From the NCBI GenBank assembly GCA_963969395.1, contig OZ017798.1, positions 20,266,173-20,330,172 on the forward strand: a stretch of DNA of 64,000 bases. Direction: 5' to 3'. The stretch comes from Pseudoscleropodium purum (Eukaryota > Streptophyta > Bryopsida > Hypnales > Brachytheciaceae). The translations under genes were made by a program, and so were the position numbers. Below the pieces are notes generated by a model. The model did no database searches. It was not told where the DNA came from and saw nothing but the letters and a program-made list of their open reading frames with translations. Of this stretch, positions 47,487 to 58,150 are shown piece by piece (the stretch's first letter is position 1; each line of letters opens with the position of its first letter).

Positions 47487-49280
47487 ATGGCTCCGTCGAA
47501 TGTGAAGATGGAGATCCCAGAGTCACCAATTCGGGAAGGTGACACTCCTTCCAGCACGGAGTCCGAGACAGAGTCGGGGGCCGTCCCGAAAAGCACGTTG
47601 ATGGTGACTCGGAAGGTAGCGGGGACGCCTTCAAGCAGCGTCCACGAGCTTCTGGAGTGCCCGGTGTGCACGAACTCGATGTATCCGCCCATCCACCAGG
47701 TTGTACTTCCGAATTTCTGGGGTGTGGATATCAATTCGCTACTGATCACACCAGGGCATAGTAGGTCCAGTTTTGAGGGAGAGGTGACTCTGAGCCATAC
47801 CCGAGATGGTGGCGCATGCGTGCGCTGCTTGATTGGTCATGGGACGACGCGGATGGTAGTGTGGAATTTGCGTGCTAGGGTCGCACGTGATTCGGTTGTA
47901 CGTGCGTCGAAAGGTGGAGTCCTGTGATTGCAGAGCTTGGCAGCGTGGCGAAATCCGCTTTCGTAGCCACATTTGATTTGGTTTGAATGGAATCGTTTGC
48001 TTCCTCTCACGTGAAACTGACAGCCCTGTCGTTTTTGAGTGGCGTCCGGAGGATTTCATTTTGTTAGAGATTAAAGGTCGAGTGAATGGAATTGGAGGTG
48101 GCGTGTTTGTGTGCATGGAAGTGCACACGGATGGTTTGGGTAGGGAGTTGCATGAGGCTGTACTGATGGGTGACTTGCGGTTAAATGTTTTGGATGCAGT
48201 GCCCGAATGGACACACATTGTGTTCCAACTGCAAGCAAAGGGTACACAACCGGTGTCCGACTTGCAGATACGAGCTGGGCAATATCCGGTGTCTGGCGCT
48301 GGAGAAGGTGGCCGAGTCGCTCGAGCTGCCGTGCAGGTACCAGAACCTGGGGTGCCCGGACATCTTTCCTTACTACAGCAAGCTGAAACACGAGGCGCAG
48401 TGCACGTACCGGCCCTACAATTGTCCATACGCAGGGTCGGAGTGCTCGGTGACGGGCGACATCGCATGGCTTGTGGCTCACCTTCGAGACGAGCACAAAG
48501 TAGACATGCACAATGGGTCCACTTTCAACCACCGCTACGTGAAGTCGAATCCGCAGGAAGTGGAGAACGCGACGTGGATGTTAACGGTGCGCTTTGTTTT
48601 CTTTGTCGGGATGTATTCCTGCGTGGGTTGGAATGGGGAGTGGTCGTTGAGGAAGGCATGGCTAGGGCCAAAGTGAGGTGGTGGTTGCTAGTTATTGTTT
48701 GTGGTAGACAGCAACGTGATCGAGATTGTGAGGTCCTATTTTTTTTAATGCGGTCGTGTTTTTTGTGTCACTGGCGTGTGCGTCGTCTGTATGATAGCGG
48801 TTTTTTTGTCACGTCAGGTTCCGTTTGCAAGGTGGGGTAAGAGTGTGGGATCGAAAGTGAGTTACTTGGGGGTTTGGAGGCGGGAGATGGAAGTCGTAGG
48901 AATGTTGGGCATGGAACTCATGGAACGATGTGGATCGGACTGGATCGGTGTGGGTGCAGGTGTTCAATTGTTTTGGCCAGCATTTTTGTCTTCATTTCGA
49001 GGCTTTCCAGCTGGGCATGGCCCCCGTATATATGGCTTTTTTGCGGTTTATGGGGGACGACAACGAGGCGAAGAACTTCAGCTACAGCTTGGAGGTGGGA
49101 GCGAACGGGCGGAAACTGATTTGGCAAGGGGTTCCTCGCAGCATCCGCGACAGTCACCGCAAGGTGCGCGACAGTCACGACGGGCTGATCATCCAAAGGA
49201 ACATGGCCCTGTTTTTCTCGGGCGGCGACCGAAAGGAGCTGAAGCTGAGAGTGACGGGACGCATCTGGAAAGAGCAGTAG
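47487..49280 (+). CDS. SINAT: SINA-type RING E3 ubiquitin ligase (SINAT family), 3 exons, 306 aa
   Basis: Joining 47,487-47,699, 48,200-48,586 and 48,960-49,280 gives an uninterrupted 306-residue protein, the usual length for plant SINATs. Family members ubiquitinate regulatory proteins for proteasomal degradation, in nucleus and cytosol. An acidic, Ser-rich N-terminus is followed by a C3HC4 RING (C58, C61, C72, H76, C79, C82, C90, C93). Two SIAH-type zinc fingers follow (C116/C123/H135/C139 and C146/C153/H165/H170), then the SINA substrate-binding and dimerisation domain (about 171-306) with ATWMLTVFNCFGQHFCLHFE and GMAPVYMAFLRFMGDD. Every zinc ligand is present. The start is the first in-frame ATG after an upstream stop (47,427). 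Both introns are phase 0 with GT-AG ends. Coding bases are GC-rich with many C/G third positions, unlike all surrounding DNA. The substrate cannot be told from sequence. Confidence 0.94.
47700..48199 (+). other. SINAT intron 1 (500 bp, phase 0)
   Basis: Donor CAG/GTTGTA and acceptor GATGCAG/TGC. It splits the RING domain between the CPVC pair and the CPNGH segment. GC-rich like the exons; open frames running through it on both strands are not genes. Confidence 0.9.
48587..48959 (+). other. SINAT intron 2 (373 bp, phase 0)
   Basis: Donor ACG/GTGCGC and acceptor GTGCAG/GTG. It separates WMLT from VFNCFGQ within the SINA domain. A T-rich tract (about 48,729-48,738) and GTCACGTCAG near 48,809 lie inside. 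Confidence 0.88.
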
Positions 49281-50330
49281 GTTCCTTCCGGTCCCGGAGG
49301 CTAGATGGAGCGTTTTCTGACGTCCTTGCACGGAATTGCAGCCCAACGGCATAGCAGGATGTGGTGGGCACGCTCCTTTATGGCGCGCGTTCTGTAGGTT
49401 ATTTGGCCTGCTGTGGGAGATCAGAACTGGTTCCACGGTCTTCACCCGCGTATATAGTAGTAGTATTGTAAGTCCGTTGGCCTTGGTCTCCTTGGTTCTT
49501 TGTATTGGTGGGAAGCTGTTTTGTGCAGCTGAGAAACTGGTTTCGGGGAAGTGAACCCCGATGTAGGTGGTTAGCAAGGATTGACACTTAATTGGTGGGC
49601 ATTCCGAATGAAATGATTGGTTTTGGCAGGTTCCTCATCTTGTATATTTAGGAGAGTGGAGATATTGTGTTGTTACGCGTGTGGTGCTGTGGCGCTGTGG
49701 TCCGGTGGGTCAGTGGCTGAGATGGTCATGCAAGTTTGGGTCACGACTACCGTGAGGTTGTTCAGATGAAATTTGTGAGGTGGGCCAGGCAGCGGTGGGA
49801 AGTTCGTGGCACTTTGTGTTGCCAGGAACGTCTGCCTTTATTAGGAGGCAGATGAGCGAGAGTCCCAGCGTACTGTACTGAAGTGGGAGATTGGTGAGCG
49901 TCGGCGGATGTTTGTCATTGACTAGTCTTAGTCACCGGTTGGATATCCACATTTCCTAAGGAGACCTGCGACGCTCGGGTACGGGTTGTTGAAATCGGTA
50001 GTGTAGGAGATTACTCTGATTTTTCTTTTTGACGTATTCTGGAGTGGTATTGCATGCTCATGTACAATGACGAGGTATGGTCTACTTTTTGTTTGATGTT
50101 CCGAGTGGGCAACCCTGCTGTATGGCGTGTTCTTTTGAGATTCTTTTCATTGTCTGGAGCGCAGAGCGAGGACATCTTCGATCATTGATGTTTTCAGTTC
50201 AGCGCTATCGCACAAGTGCAAGAAATTGTCTACGCTAAATATTCGGTTATTGGTTTTGATGGTGGACCACTTGTTTGCCCCACCTGTGCTATTCCGTTCA
50301 AATCATTCCAGTATTAAGTTGACCCATATA
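49281..50330 (+). other. GC-rich downstream region of SINAT (probable 3' UTR and flank)
   Basis: Moderately GC-rich DNA continues about 1 kb past the stop codon, then composition falls back to AT-rich near 50,320. No second gene was recognised; opposed frames (for example 48,918-49,577, minus) are shadows of the SINAT exon and 3' region. No single poly-A signal stands out; AATAAA at about 50,546 is a late candidate. Confidence 0.45.
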
Positions 50331-50566
50331 ACAGTATTACCAGTATATCATTAGATCATTTTAAGGTGATGTGCATTTGAACACAGATAATATAAGTGTA
50401 AAAGCTTCTTGGGGTTTTTTCTTTGAATTTCTTCTCAGTTATATCCACCCTGAAATAGTGGACTGGTAACCGTGCTAATTAGAAATGGAGGGCCGTGTTT
50501 GAATTCTGAGCTGTTATACAAACGCTTAAATTGCGAAATTATCGAAATAAATGCAGAGACAGTTCC

Positions 50567-50750
50567 TTTCCTAAAGGAGTAGGACTGTTGGACGATATTG
50601 TACAGTAACTTTGGTCGAAATAATTGTGTCCTTTCCAAGCGAAGTAGGACTGTAGGACGGTATTGTAACTTTGGTCGAAAGAATTGTAGGAGACGGTTCC
50701 TTTTCAAGTGAAGTTGGATGGTAGGACGGTATTGTAACTTTGGTACGACA
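50567..50750. repeat. Minisatellite, about 65-70-bp unit, 3 copies
   Basis: Units carry TCCTTTCC(T/A)A, GAAGTAGGACTGTAGGACGG and TATTGTAACTTTGGTCGAAA; copies start near 50,567, 50,629 and 50,699. They generate a repetitive 113-residue minus-strand frame (50,435-50,776) that is not a gene. A second doublet (ATATGGATATCAGGGTCGGC and ATATGGAAATCAGAGTCGGC) lies at about 50,825-50,925. Confidence 0.8.
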
Positions 50751-51118
50751 ATACCAAAGTGTCTAGAAAGCCTCACAAATCATTTAAGATAATTGAAAAC
50801 TGAAGTATTTCGATGTGTGTAACATATATGGATATCAGGGTCGGCTCACAAATTATTTAAAATACTGAGAAGGTTGAAAAGTACTTCAATGTCTACCATA
50901 TATGGAAATCAGAGTCGGCAAAATATATTTAATTAAAGATGAGAAACCAAATTCAACAGAGCTTAAAATAGGAATGCTCCTTTACATTTCATAAGAATTG
51001 TGTAAGAACTTTTTTTTGAAAAAATAATTTCTGTAAACTTTTGGCATCTTTATTTTAAAATATTTTTTGTTGTTCTAATAGTTGTATGGAGAATATTATT
51101 TCTCATTATTGTATGTAG

Positions 51119-52357
51119 ACTAGTGTGTCTTGTGCCATTCCCATGGCCAAAATAAAAATAAACGTAATTTTCTAATTTTTTATTCATAAAAATTTCAAAA
51201 TTTGTTAACTTTCACACCCTAAGTCCAAATGCCACAAGACAAAGCCTATGCATCCTTCCTCGTACAGGGCTTTCAAATAGTACTAAGAACACTATGAAGG
51301 GAGGGGTGGGGGGTGGGGGTTTGCATGGTCCATAAGATCTCAACATAACAAACAAAACAAACAACCTAACTTAATCCTAGAGTGTTTTGTAGTCCAATTT
51401 CTAAACAACAAACAAATTGAAATTCAACTTTCTTTCTCATTATAGCTTAGATGAAAGTCATCTAATTTTTGGAGATACTTTATCAAGTTGTTGTCCTATC
51501 CAATGGTTGGATTTGATGTTATTAGAGTTTGTGTTTTTCTAATATTACAAATGTAGAAGTGTTTCAAGCCAAAAATTGCATTGATTTTAGTTCAAAACTC
51601 GATTTGCAAAAATGAGGTCAAAAATTTTTAAGAAATTTTAAAAAAAAAAAATCACCATATCAAAAGAACCTCATTCCAAATCCTTTCCAACAAGTTTTAC
51701 TCAAAAAATGATAATATTTTGCTTGTAATCGAAATTAGAAGGAATTTTGAAATTTTCTTTTCAAAATTTATAAAAAAAATATTGGTGTTAGCACAAGTGA
51801 ATATAACCATATGTATGGAATCTAAAACTCAAAATCTAAAACTCTTATTAGTATATCAAATCCTAAATATTCTTCCAAATAGCACTTTACAACAATTTTT
51901 CTGAAATCATCAATTTTCGAAAATGACTTAGACATTTAGAGGTTAAAATATGGATTTTGTACAATGGAACTATTTTGAAAGGAAATATTTTTAGGATCAT
52001 GTTTAAGAATACTACTTTAGTTAGTAACATTCATGAATATTTAGTCATATTTCAATATACTTTTATAAAATATATATCCTTAATGTTTTCGATCCATACT
52101 TTAAGTTACACTATTTTGTTTTGTTTTTGTTTGTTTTGTTTGTTTGTTTTGGTGAGATTTCTTTGACAATTTTTTCCCAAGCATATTCTTAGTACCATTG
52201 GAAAGCTCTCGGCAAGGAAAGGTGCACAAGCTTTGTGTCAAAGCATTTGGATGTACAATGCAAAAGTTATGGATTTTTGAGTTATTTTTTAATTTAAAAA
52301 TTAGAAAAATTATTTTACTTTTATTTTGATTGTGGCAACAATACATGGCACACTAGT
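51119..52357. mobile_element. Inverted pair of repeat R (R2 plus, R3 minus): candidate 1.24-kb terminal-inverted-repeat element
   Basis: R2 (51,119-51,385, plus) begins CTAGTGTGTCTTGTGCCATT. R3 (52,118-52,357, minus) ends GGCACACTAG, so the pair starts and finishes with complementary CTAGTGTG ends and about 240-bp arms. The 730-base interior is AT-rich without a recognisable gene (a 61-residue frame at 51,719-51,904 has no similarity). No target duplication was found. A single copy (R1) at 38,413 shows that the arm also exists alone. Confidence 0.55.
51299..51319 (+). other. Potential G-quadruplex motif
   Basis: GGG-A-GGGG-T-GGGGGG-T-GGGGG gives four G runs with one-base loops, inside R2. 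It is absent from the corresponding parts of R1 and R3. Confidence 0.6.
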
Positions 52358-54050
52358 ACAAATGAATATGAGTTTATTCCAAGAAGAATATGTATTTTTG
52401 GATATTATAATATTCCAAAAATATTCTATCCAAATATATAAATCTTTGGCAATAGGTAAAAGGTTGATTTTGGTTTGACATACTTTTTGTATTAAATACA
52501 AACATAGCTTAGGTTATATTATTTTGAAATTTTGAAAATTTATTTTATATGAAGTATGATGTAAATATGAGTTGAAATGATACAAGTACCCCTCCTTTTA
52601 GACATTTGTACCTTGCAAGTACAAAGAATTGTTGATAGAGGTATGTGTACAGATTCTTAAAACAATCTATTAAATGGGTACGATGTACAAAAAAATTACC
52701 ATTTTTTTCTATTTGAGGTTTTGCCTAGGTAGATTAGTTTGTTTTAACTCATATGGAAATTATATATATATATATATTAAACCTAGCATTCATGTATAAC
52801 ATTAGCCTCTACCATTACAAGAATTCCAAGGTCAAAGGAAGGTTGCCAGTTTTTTATTCTTGGCACCCCGCAATGCAAATAGAGAAAGAATTAAAAAAAT
52901 ATTTTTTTGGAAAAAATATTAAAAATATATGTATATATATGTATATGAATATACTAAAAAATAGTCAATTTGACATAGTGTTGATGTGGCACCAGTAGTG
53001 CCATGCTAGATTTTTAAATTCAAAAAATAAATTTTTTTTCCCTAATGGCACCACCTCAAAATTCTTGTAATGTTTGATAACACAATATAAATTTTTAAGT
53101 TTTTGTATTTAGAAATGAATTTTTTTATATAATTGTGATTATTTTCTTAAAATTATAGCACTTGCAAGTGATATTATATATGCATTTAATTGTATTTATT
53201 ACATTTCGTGGATTCTAAATGGCTCAATTATTCATTGTTTGATTGGAATTTGGAAAGAAGATTGCAAGATTTTAATAATTTGTTAACAATCTAACAACTT
53301 GTAGGGTCTTCAAAGACAACTTGATAGTTGGGATATAAATTTTGGTAAACTCATTGTGACAAAAGTACACAAAATTCTGAAAATAATTTGAACATATTAG
53401 TTGAGCACTTAGTGCATGTCATGATTTACAAATTTGAAAAATGCACTTGTATTTTTGAAAGTCTTTTATTTGAAAAATCCAATGCACATGAAGATTAGCC
53501 CCTTAGGAAAAAAATGTATTAGATATTCACCACAATCAATTCTTCTCATGCATTTGCAATGTTGATCACAATATAATCAATTTCAAAACTTTGAATTTGA
53601 AATTTGTTTAAAATGGAATATCATCAATATTAATTGCTCAAAGAGTCCACAAGACCACATAATTAACATCTCAATGTGGAATTTACATCATACAAGAAGG
53701 CTATTATTTATTTATAAGTTCTAAAAGACTAGAAAAGAATTACAGCAATTAAATTTGTTTTAGACCTTGTGTAGATATTCTAAAATGTCAATTATCAAAT
53801 GTTTAATTGGTAAAGGACATTTCATGTCTAGACTTGATCTAAATTCATTAGATTGAAACACACATTTTAATAATTTGATATTTTCATATGTAGTAATATA
53901 CGCCTAAAATCATTTTTGTTTCTTCATAATTTAAAACATCATATTAAATTCTAATATATGATTTTTAAAAGAATTTTAAAAATCACAGTAATATACAAAT
54001 GCTTAAATTTTATGAAATTTAAACTAAAAATGAAAATAATAGTAACAAAC
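52358..54050. other. AT-rich intergenic DNA; weak foldback at 52,812-53,073; (TA)n at 52,760-52,778
   Basis: CATTACAAGAATTCCAAGGT at 52,812 is mirrored by ACCTCAAAATTCTTGTAATG at about 53,054, with further TGGCACC/GGTGCCA-type pairings inside, suggesting a worn foldback element. No gene was recognised. Confidence 0.4.
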
Positions 54051-54130
54051 ATCATGGTGTAATTGGTATACTCCTTGAGCTCACACCAAGAGGAGTTTGA
54101 TAGTGGTGTATTTTGAGCTTTGAAGATGCT
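54050..54130 (+). mobile_element. tRNA-related (SINE-like) fragment
   Basis: TGGTGTAATTGG (54,055-54,066) fits a pol III A box. ACTCCTTGAGCTCACACCAA and a degenerate B-box-like GAGTTTGATAG (54,092-54,102) follow. B box and folding are poor, so this is a relic at best. Confidence 0.35.
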
Positions 54131-54430
54131 ATCTTCAAAGTATTGCAAAAGTTGTAATTTTGAAAATTCTGAAATAAAATAAAATGGAGTAAAAAGTAGA
54201 TTATTGGAGCTACATTTTCTTAGCTAAGCTTTAAAACATTTAAAATCATGATCTATATAAAAATTTAGGTTTTGACTTTCAAAATGCCTATCAAGTTTGT
54301 AATGTCTATTAAGGTAAAGTTTGAGCATTATGTTGTTTATTTGTGATTTTTTGTTAGCAATGGAAAAAAAATTTCTTCATCTATTCTCTTACACAAAACT
54401 TGCAAATGAAGCAATGGCAAAGAAAATTTC

Positions 54431-54660
54431 CAATATATATATATTATTTTATTTTATTATCATTATTATTATTTATTTATTTAAAACAAGCAACTAGCCC
54501 AGAACTTGAATCTGGAGACCATCCAATAATGGTGCTAGTTCCTCTTCTTTACAAAATCCGGCTTAGTTCAAGCCTACCCAAATGGTCGTTCACTTGGAGA
54601 TATTATTTGCATTGTTATATCAAAGGTACTAAAGTAATTAAGAGCCCTCCAACTTAATGG
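54431..54660 (-). mobile_element. SINE-like element with T-arm and (AAATAA)n-type tail
   Basis: On the minus strand CCAGATTCAAGTTCTGG folds into a perfect T-arm stem-loop and doubles as a pol III B box. TAGCACCATTATTGG upstream is A-box-like, and AACTAGC/GCTAGTT can pair across the unit. An A-rich (AAATAA)n tail follows toward 54,431. The tRNA-like part is shortened. The start and target duplication are not resolved. Confidence 0.5.
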
Positions 54661-57374
54661 AATATTTGACCTTTGAACAATTGAATGCGATGATGATATC
54701 TAAAACCTACAAAAATTCTAGGTTGTTAAAAAAAGAATTTGAATTACTCTAAAATAGGTGAGAGATTTAAAAAAATCCATGCCATCTATGTGACACCAGT
54801 ATTTTCATTATACAAGCAAGCATAATTATTCACAACATTGATCATTCAAGACAAACAAAGCTTGAATTTAGAGCTTATTTTGATGAAGGGATCATAGAAA
54901 GGCAAATGGGTGAGAAAATGACATTTTCAAAGCTTTGAGATGGAAGAATTCAAATTGGAAATTTGAATAACCATGGTTTATTGAGAAATAGTTTGATTAA
55001 ATACTTGTGACAAAAGGAAGGAAGAAAAAAAGGAGTGTATTGATAATTTACATTGCAAAAGTTAGTAATTGGTGATAAACAAAATTCTTAATTTTAATGT
55101 AATTTAGTCTTGATTTGTAGTTTCATCTTTTTCCACAATTTGATAGGAATTATTTTAAAAGTCATTGCAACAATAACAAAATAACATTCATTTGTTATTG
55201 TAAATATATCATTTTATACACATCAATATTCAAAGAAATTTAGCTCTAAAGAAAGTTTCATTTTACTTTAGTTTTTATGCTAAAATTATGTGAATATAAT
55301 GTTTTTGTAATGGTGTAACTATGGTATGGTTTATGGTGCATTCATATAATGACATATGGTGTATCCATTCATCAACTTAAAAATTACGTTAAACTATTGC
55401 TAATCCATAGATAGAAGTTGGTGTGAAGTATTATTATTATATTCTAGTAGAAGGCATTGTGCAAAACTCTTATAAATTAGGTGAAAGCAACTTTAGAGTC
55501 CATATTATTCAAAATGGACTACTTAAAAAGTGAAGTAGTTCCTAAATAACCCTTAAATTTATGGTTTAGTTAATATTTAGGAGTATTTTTAGAATAATTG
55601 TAAAATATTTCTATTTGTGAAATATACTTATAATATATGTCTTATTTTAGATCCCCCTAGCAATTAAATACCCTTTGTACACAATTAGGTTATTTATCTC
55701 ACATTGAGTGCCTTCCTAGGATTAAATGCATTGAAGTATTCTTACTTTTTTACTTTTTTGCTTTAGATACCTTAGTTATAGCCTTCATAAATTTGAAGGA
55801 GATTTTTGTGCTAAATAGAGAATACAATATGATTGAAATGAATTGTACAATGTAAGATTTGAGGTGGTGCAAACTTTTAAAATTTACAATGTTATTGCCT
55901 AATAATAATGCCTTGCCCACCTTGATTCAAGGCTTTTTAAATTTGCATTGCCTTCTTTGCTAGAGTTAAACATTGCTTTGTTCATTTGAATTCAATTGCA
56001 TTGAATTGAAAAAAAGAAATGACTTAATTTCAAAATTGTTTTTCTTGCTCTAATTCTATTGCCTTGAATATGAAGTCTTAACAAAATACTTAAATTAATA
56101 TATATATTGAACTAATTCACTTTTAATCTTTTCTTTTGTTGAATGCCCACATTCATATGGTATATTACAAATGACAAAGTTAAGACAATCAATATAGTAT
56201 TTCTACAAAATGGAATTGACTGTGACTTAGTCATATATGTCAATATTAATTTTAAATCTATATTCATTTTTAAGCCTAATTTCTTGAAATTATTTATGTG
56301 TACCATTATTTTTGTTGCCAAATGATTGTATATAAAGCTCCTTATTTCACATAGAATCATTCAAGTCATTACCAATTTTAATAAAAAGTGCACAAATAAA
56401 TATAGAAATCACAATTTAAATACAAGTCAATTTTAAAAATGTATTAGAATTTAAAGTTTCATCAAAAATCATGATATTACAAAACTTTTAAATTTTTTAT
56501 CCTCATGATTTTTATTCAACATTATATTCTAATACATATTTTAAATTGGTGATTTTTATGCTAGTTTGAAAATGTCATTTGCCAAAAGAAATTCACATTA
56601 TTTAACTTTAAATTTTACTAATGAAATCATCTTCAAACTTTTGTTTTAAAAGATTCTTAATTGACAAAATATCAAAGAAAACTAAAGAACTCAAGCAAAG
56701 ACTCCATCCAGTTAGATACAAATTAATATTTAATAAGATTTAACCAAAAAAATCTAATATTATTGTGATAATTTAGTTTGTAACAAACTAATAATGTTTA
56801 TACACTTTGTTTTCATCTAAAAAATGAAAATTGATTCAAAGAATATTACATTGAATCTAATATATATGTAATATTCATATATTTAAAAATTCTAATAATA
56901 TACCTTTGAATTCATCAAGGACTTGTTCTATTATATGATAATTTTGCACAAGTTTTAAGTTTTAATTACAAATAGTAATTACTTTTGTAGATATTTATGT
57001 TTGAAAGGTCATTTTAAAATCTATAATTGTACTAATATGCATATCTTAATTGATTATTGGACTTTAAGAAGACTATGTATTATTTTTAAGTTTATTTGAA
57101 ATTTTAGATTATTGTAAGTATTTTTAATAATTTATAAAATTGATTTTTTGTAAAAATATTCTATAATTCAGAGAATGAAAGTATATTTTAATTATTTTCC
57201 AAAATGATTTTATGAATTGACTATATTTGTTATATTGTATAAAAAATTTATACTAAACTTTTTCAAAATTTCAAATTTCATCAATCTTAACCATTTTTGC
57301 AACAATTTCATATAAAGTCTCATTATATTTCATTTAAAATCAAAATATTAAAGTTGCAAATATGATATATACAT

Positions 57375-57407
<33 letters not shown>

Positions 57408-57899
57408 GTAATGCATAATTTAAAATTTATGAAATTATAACAGATTTTTAGAATTATTTTCTGGAATTACATCTTACAATACATCTTTATATTGTTGAAA
57501 TTTAAAGAACCTTCCTACTTTGGGAACTATTATTAAGGAACAAGTCTGAAAAAATAATAGTTAAATCCTTTTTATTGCCAAAAAATAAATAGTGCAGTCT
57601 ACTTTATAAGGAATCAATGTATAAAGTAGCCAAAATCAAGTGAAAATGAAGTCAAACAATGTTGAATTTAAAAAAAAATTGAGTCGAATACCAATCCAAT
57701 ACAGCACAATCTTATACAAAGAAATTTTCATTGGTAAAGTAAAGGAGGTAAATCATTTATATGTTATGAAAGTTACAAAAGAGAAGTCATTTTTATAGTG
57801 AAGTTCATTGTTTGTAGCCAATCTTCAAATGATATAGGATAATTTGAAGTAATTGGTGGGAATCAATCATAATGAATACTCAATAGTTGTATAACCATC
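54661..57899. other. AT-rich intergenic DNA; (TA)n at 57,383-57,407
   Basis: No recognisable gene. Opposed frames at 56,112-56,360 overlap each other and carry no known motif. Confidence 0.45.
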
Positions 57900-58150
57900 A
57901 AAATTTTAGACTTCAATTACCTATTTGAGATCAATTTTTATTTTATTTTTTAAATTGCCTAAAAAATGTGAAAATTCAAGTTAACTATTTATTTTTCTAA
58001 TTCATTTATGATTTGGATCCAACAAAAAAATCCATAGACAAAAGTTTAGATACTAAAGAGGATAGAGAAGAACATTTCAAATCATCCTCTCTAAACTTCC
58101 TCCATAAATTTTTTCATTGAAGACTCAAAATCACAAATACAAAGTATAAT
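57900..58150 (+). mobile_element. Relic of the CACTA family seen at 21,070-22,096
   Basis: AAAATTCAAGTTAACTATTT and AATCCATAGACAAAAGTTTA, followed by an inverted ATCCTCTCTAAACTTCC arm, parallel 21,420-21,570 in order. The hairpin arms are 58,024-58,063 and 58,083-58,114. No CACTA ends were found nearby. Confidence 0.45.

Noticed and set aside
48185..48676. Single-frame 163-residue RING-like protein as a separate gene
   Set aside because: It is SINAT exon 2 read through both splice sites; the CPVC half of the RING is in exon 1 and the SINA domain continues in exon 3.
46586..49587. Many frames of 60-242 residues on the minus strand and in other plus frames around the SINAT gene
   Set aside because: Shadows of GC-rich exons, introns and leader; none has a recognisable domain, and the spliced plus-strand SINAT model explains the conserved coding sequence.
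50435..50776. 113-residue repetitive minus-strand frame
   Set aside because: Encoded by the three-copy minisatellite; repeats of PKLQYRPT are a by-product of DNA repetition.
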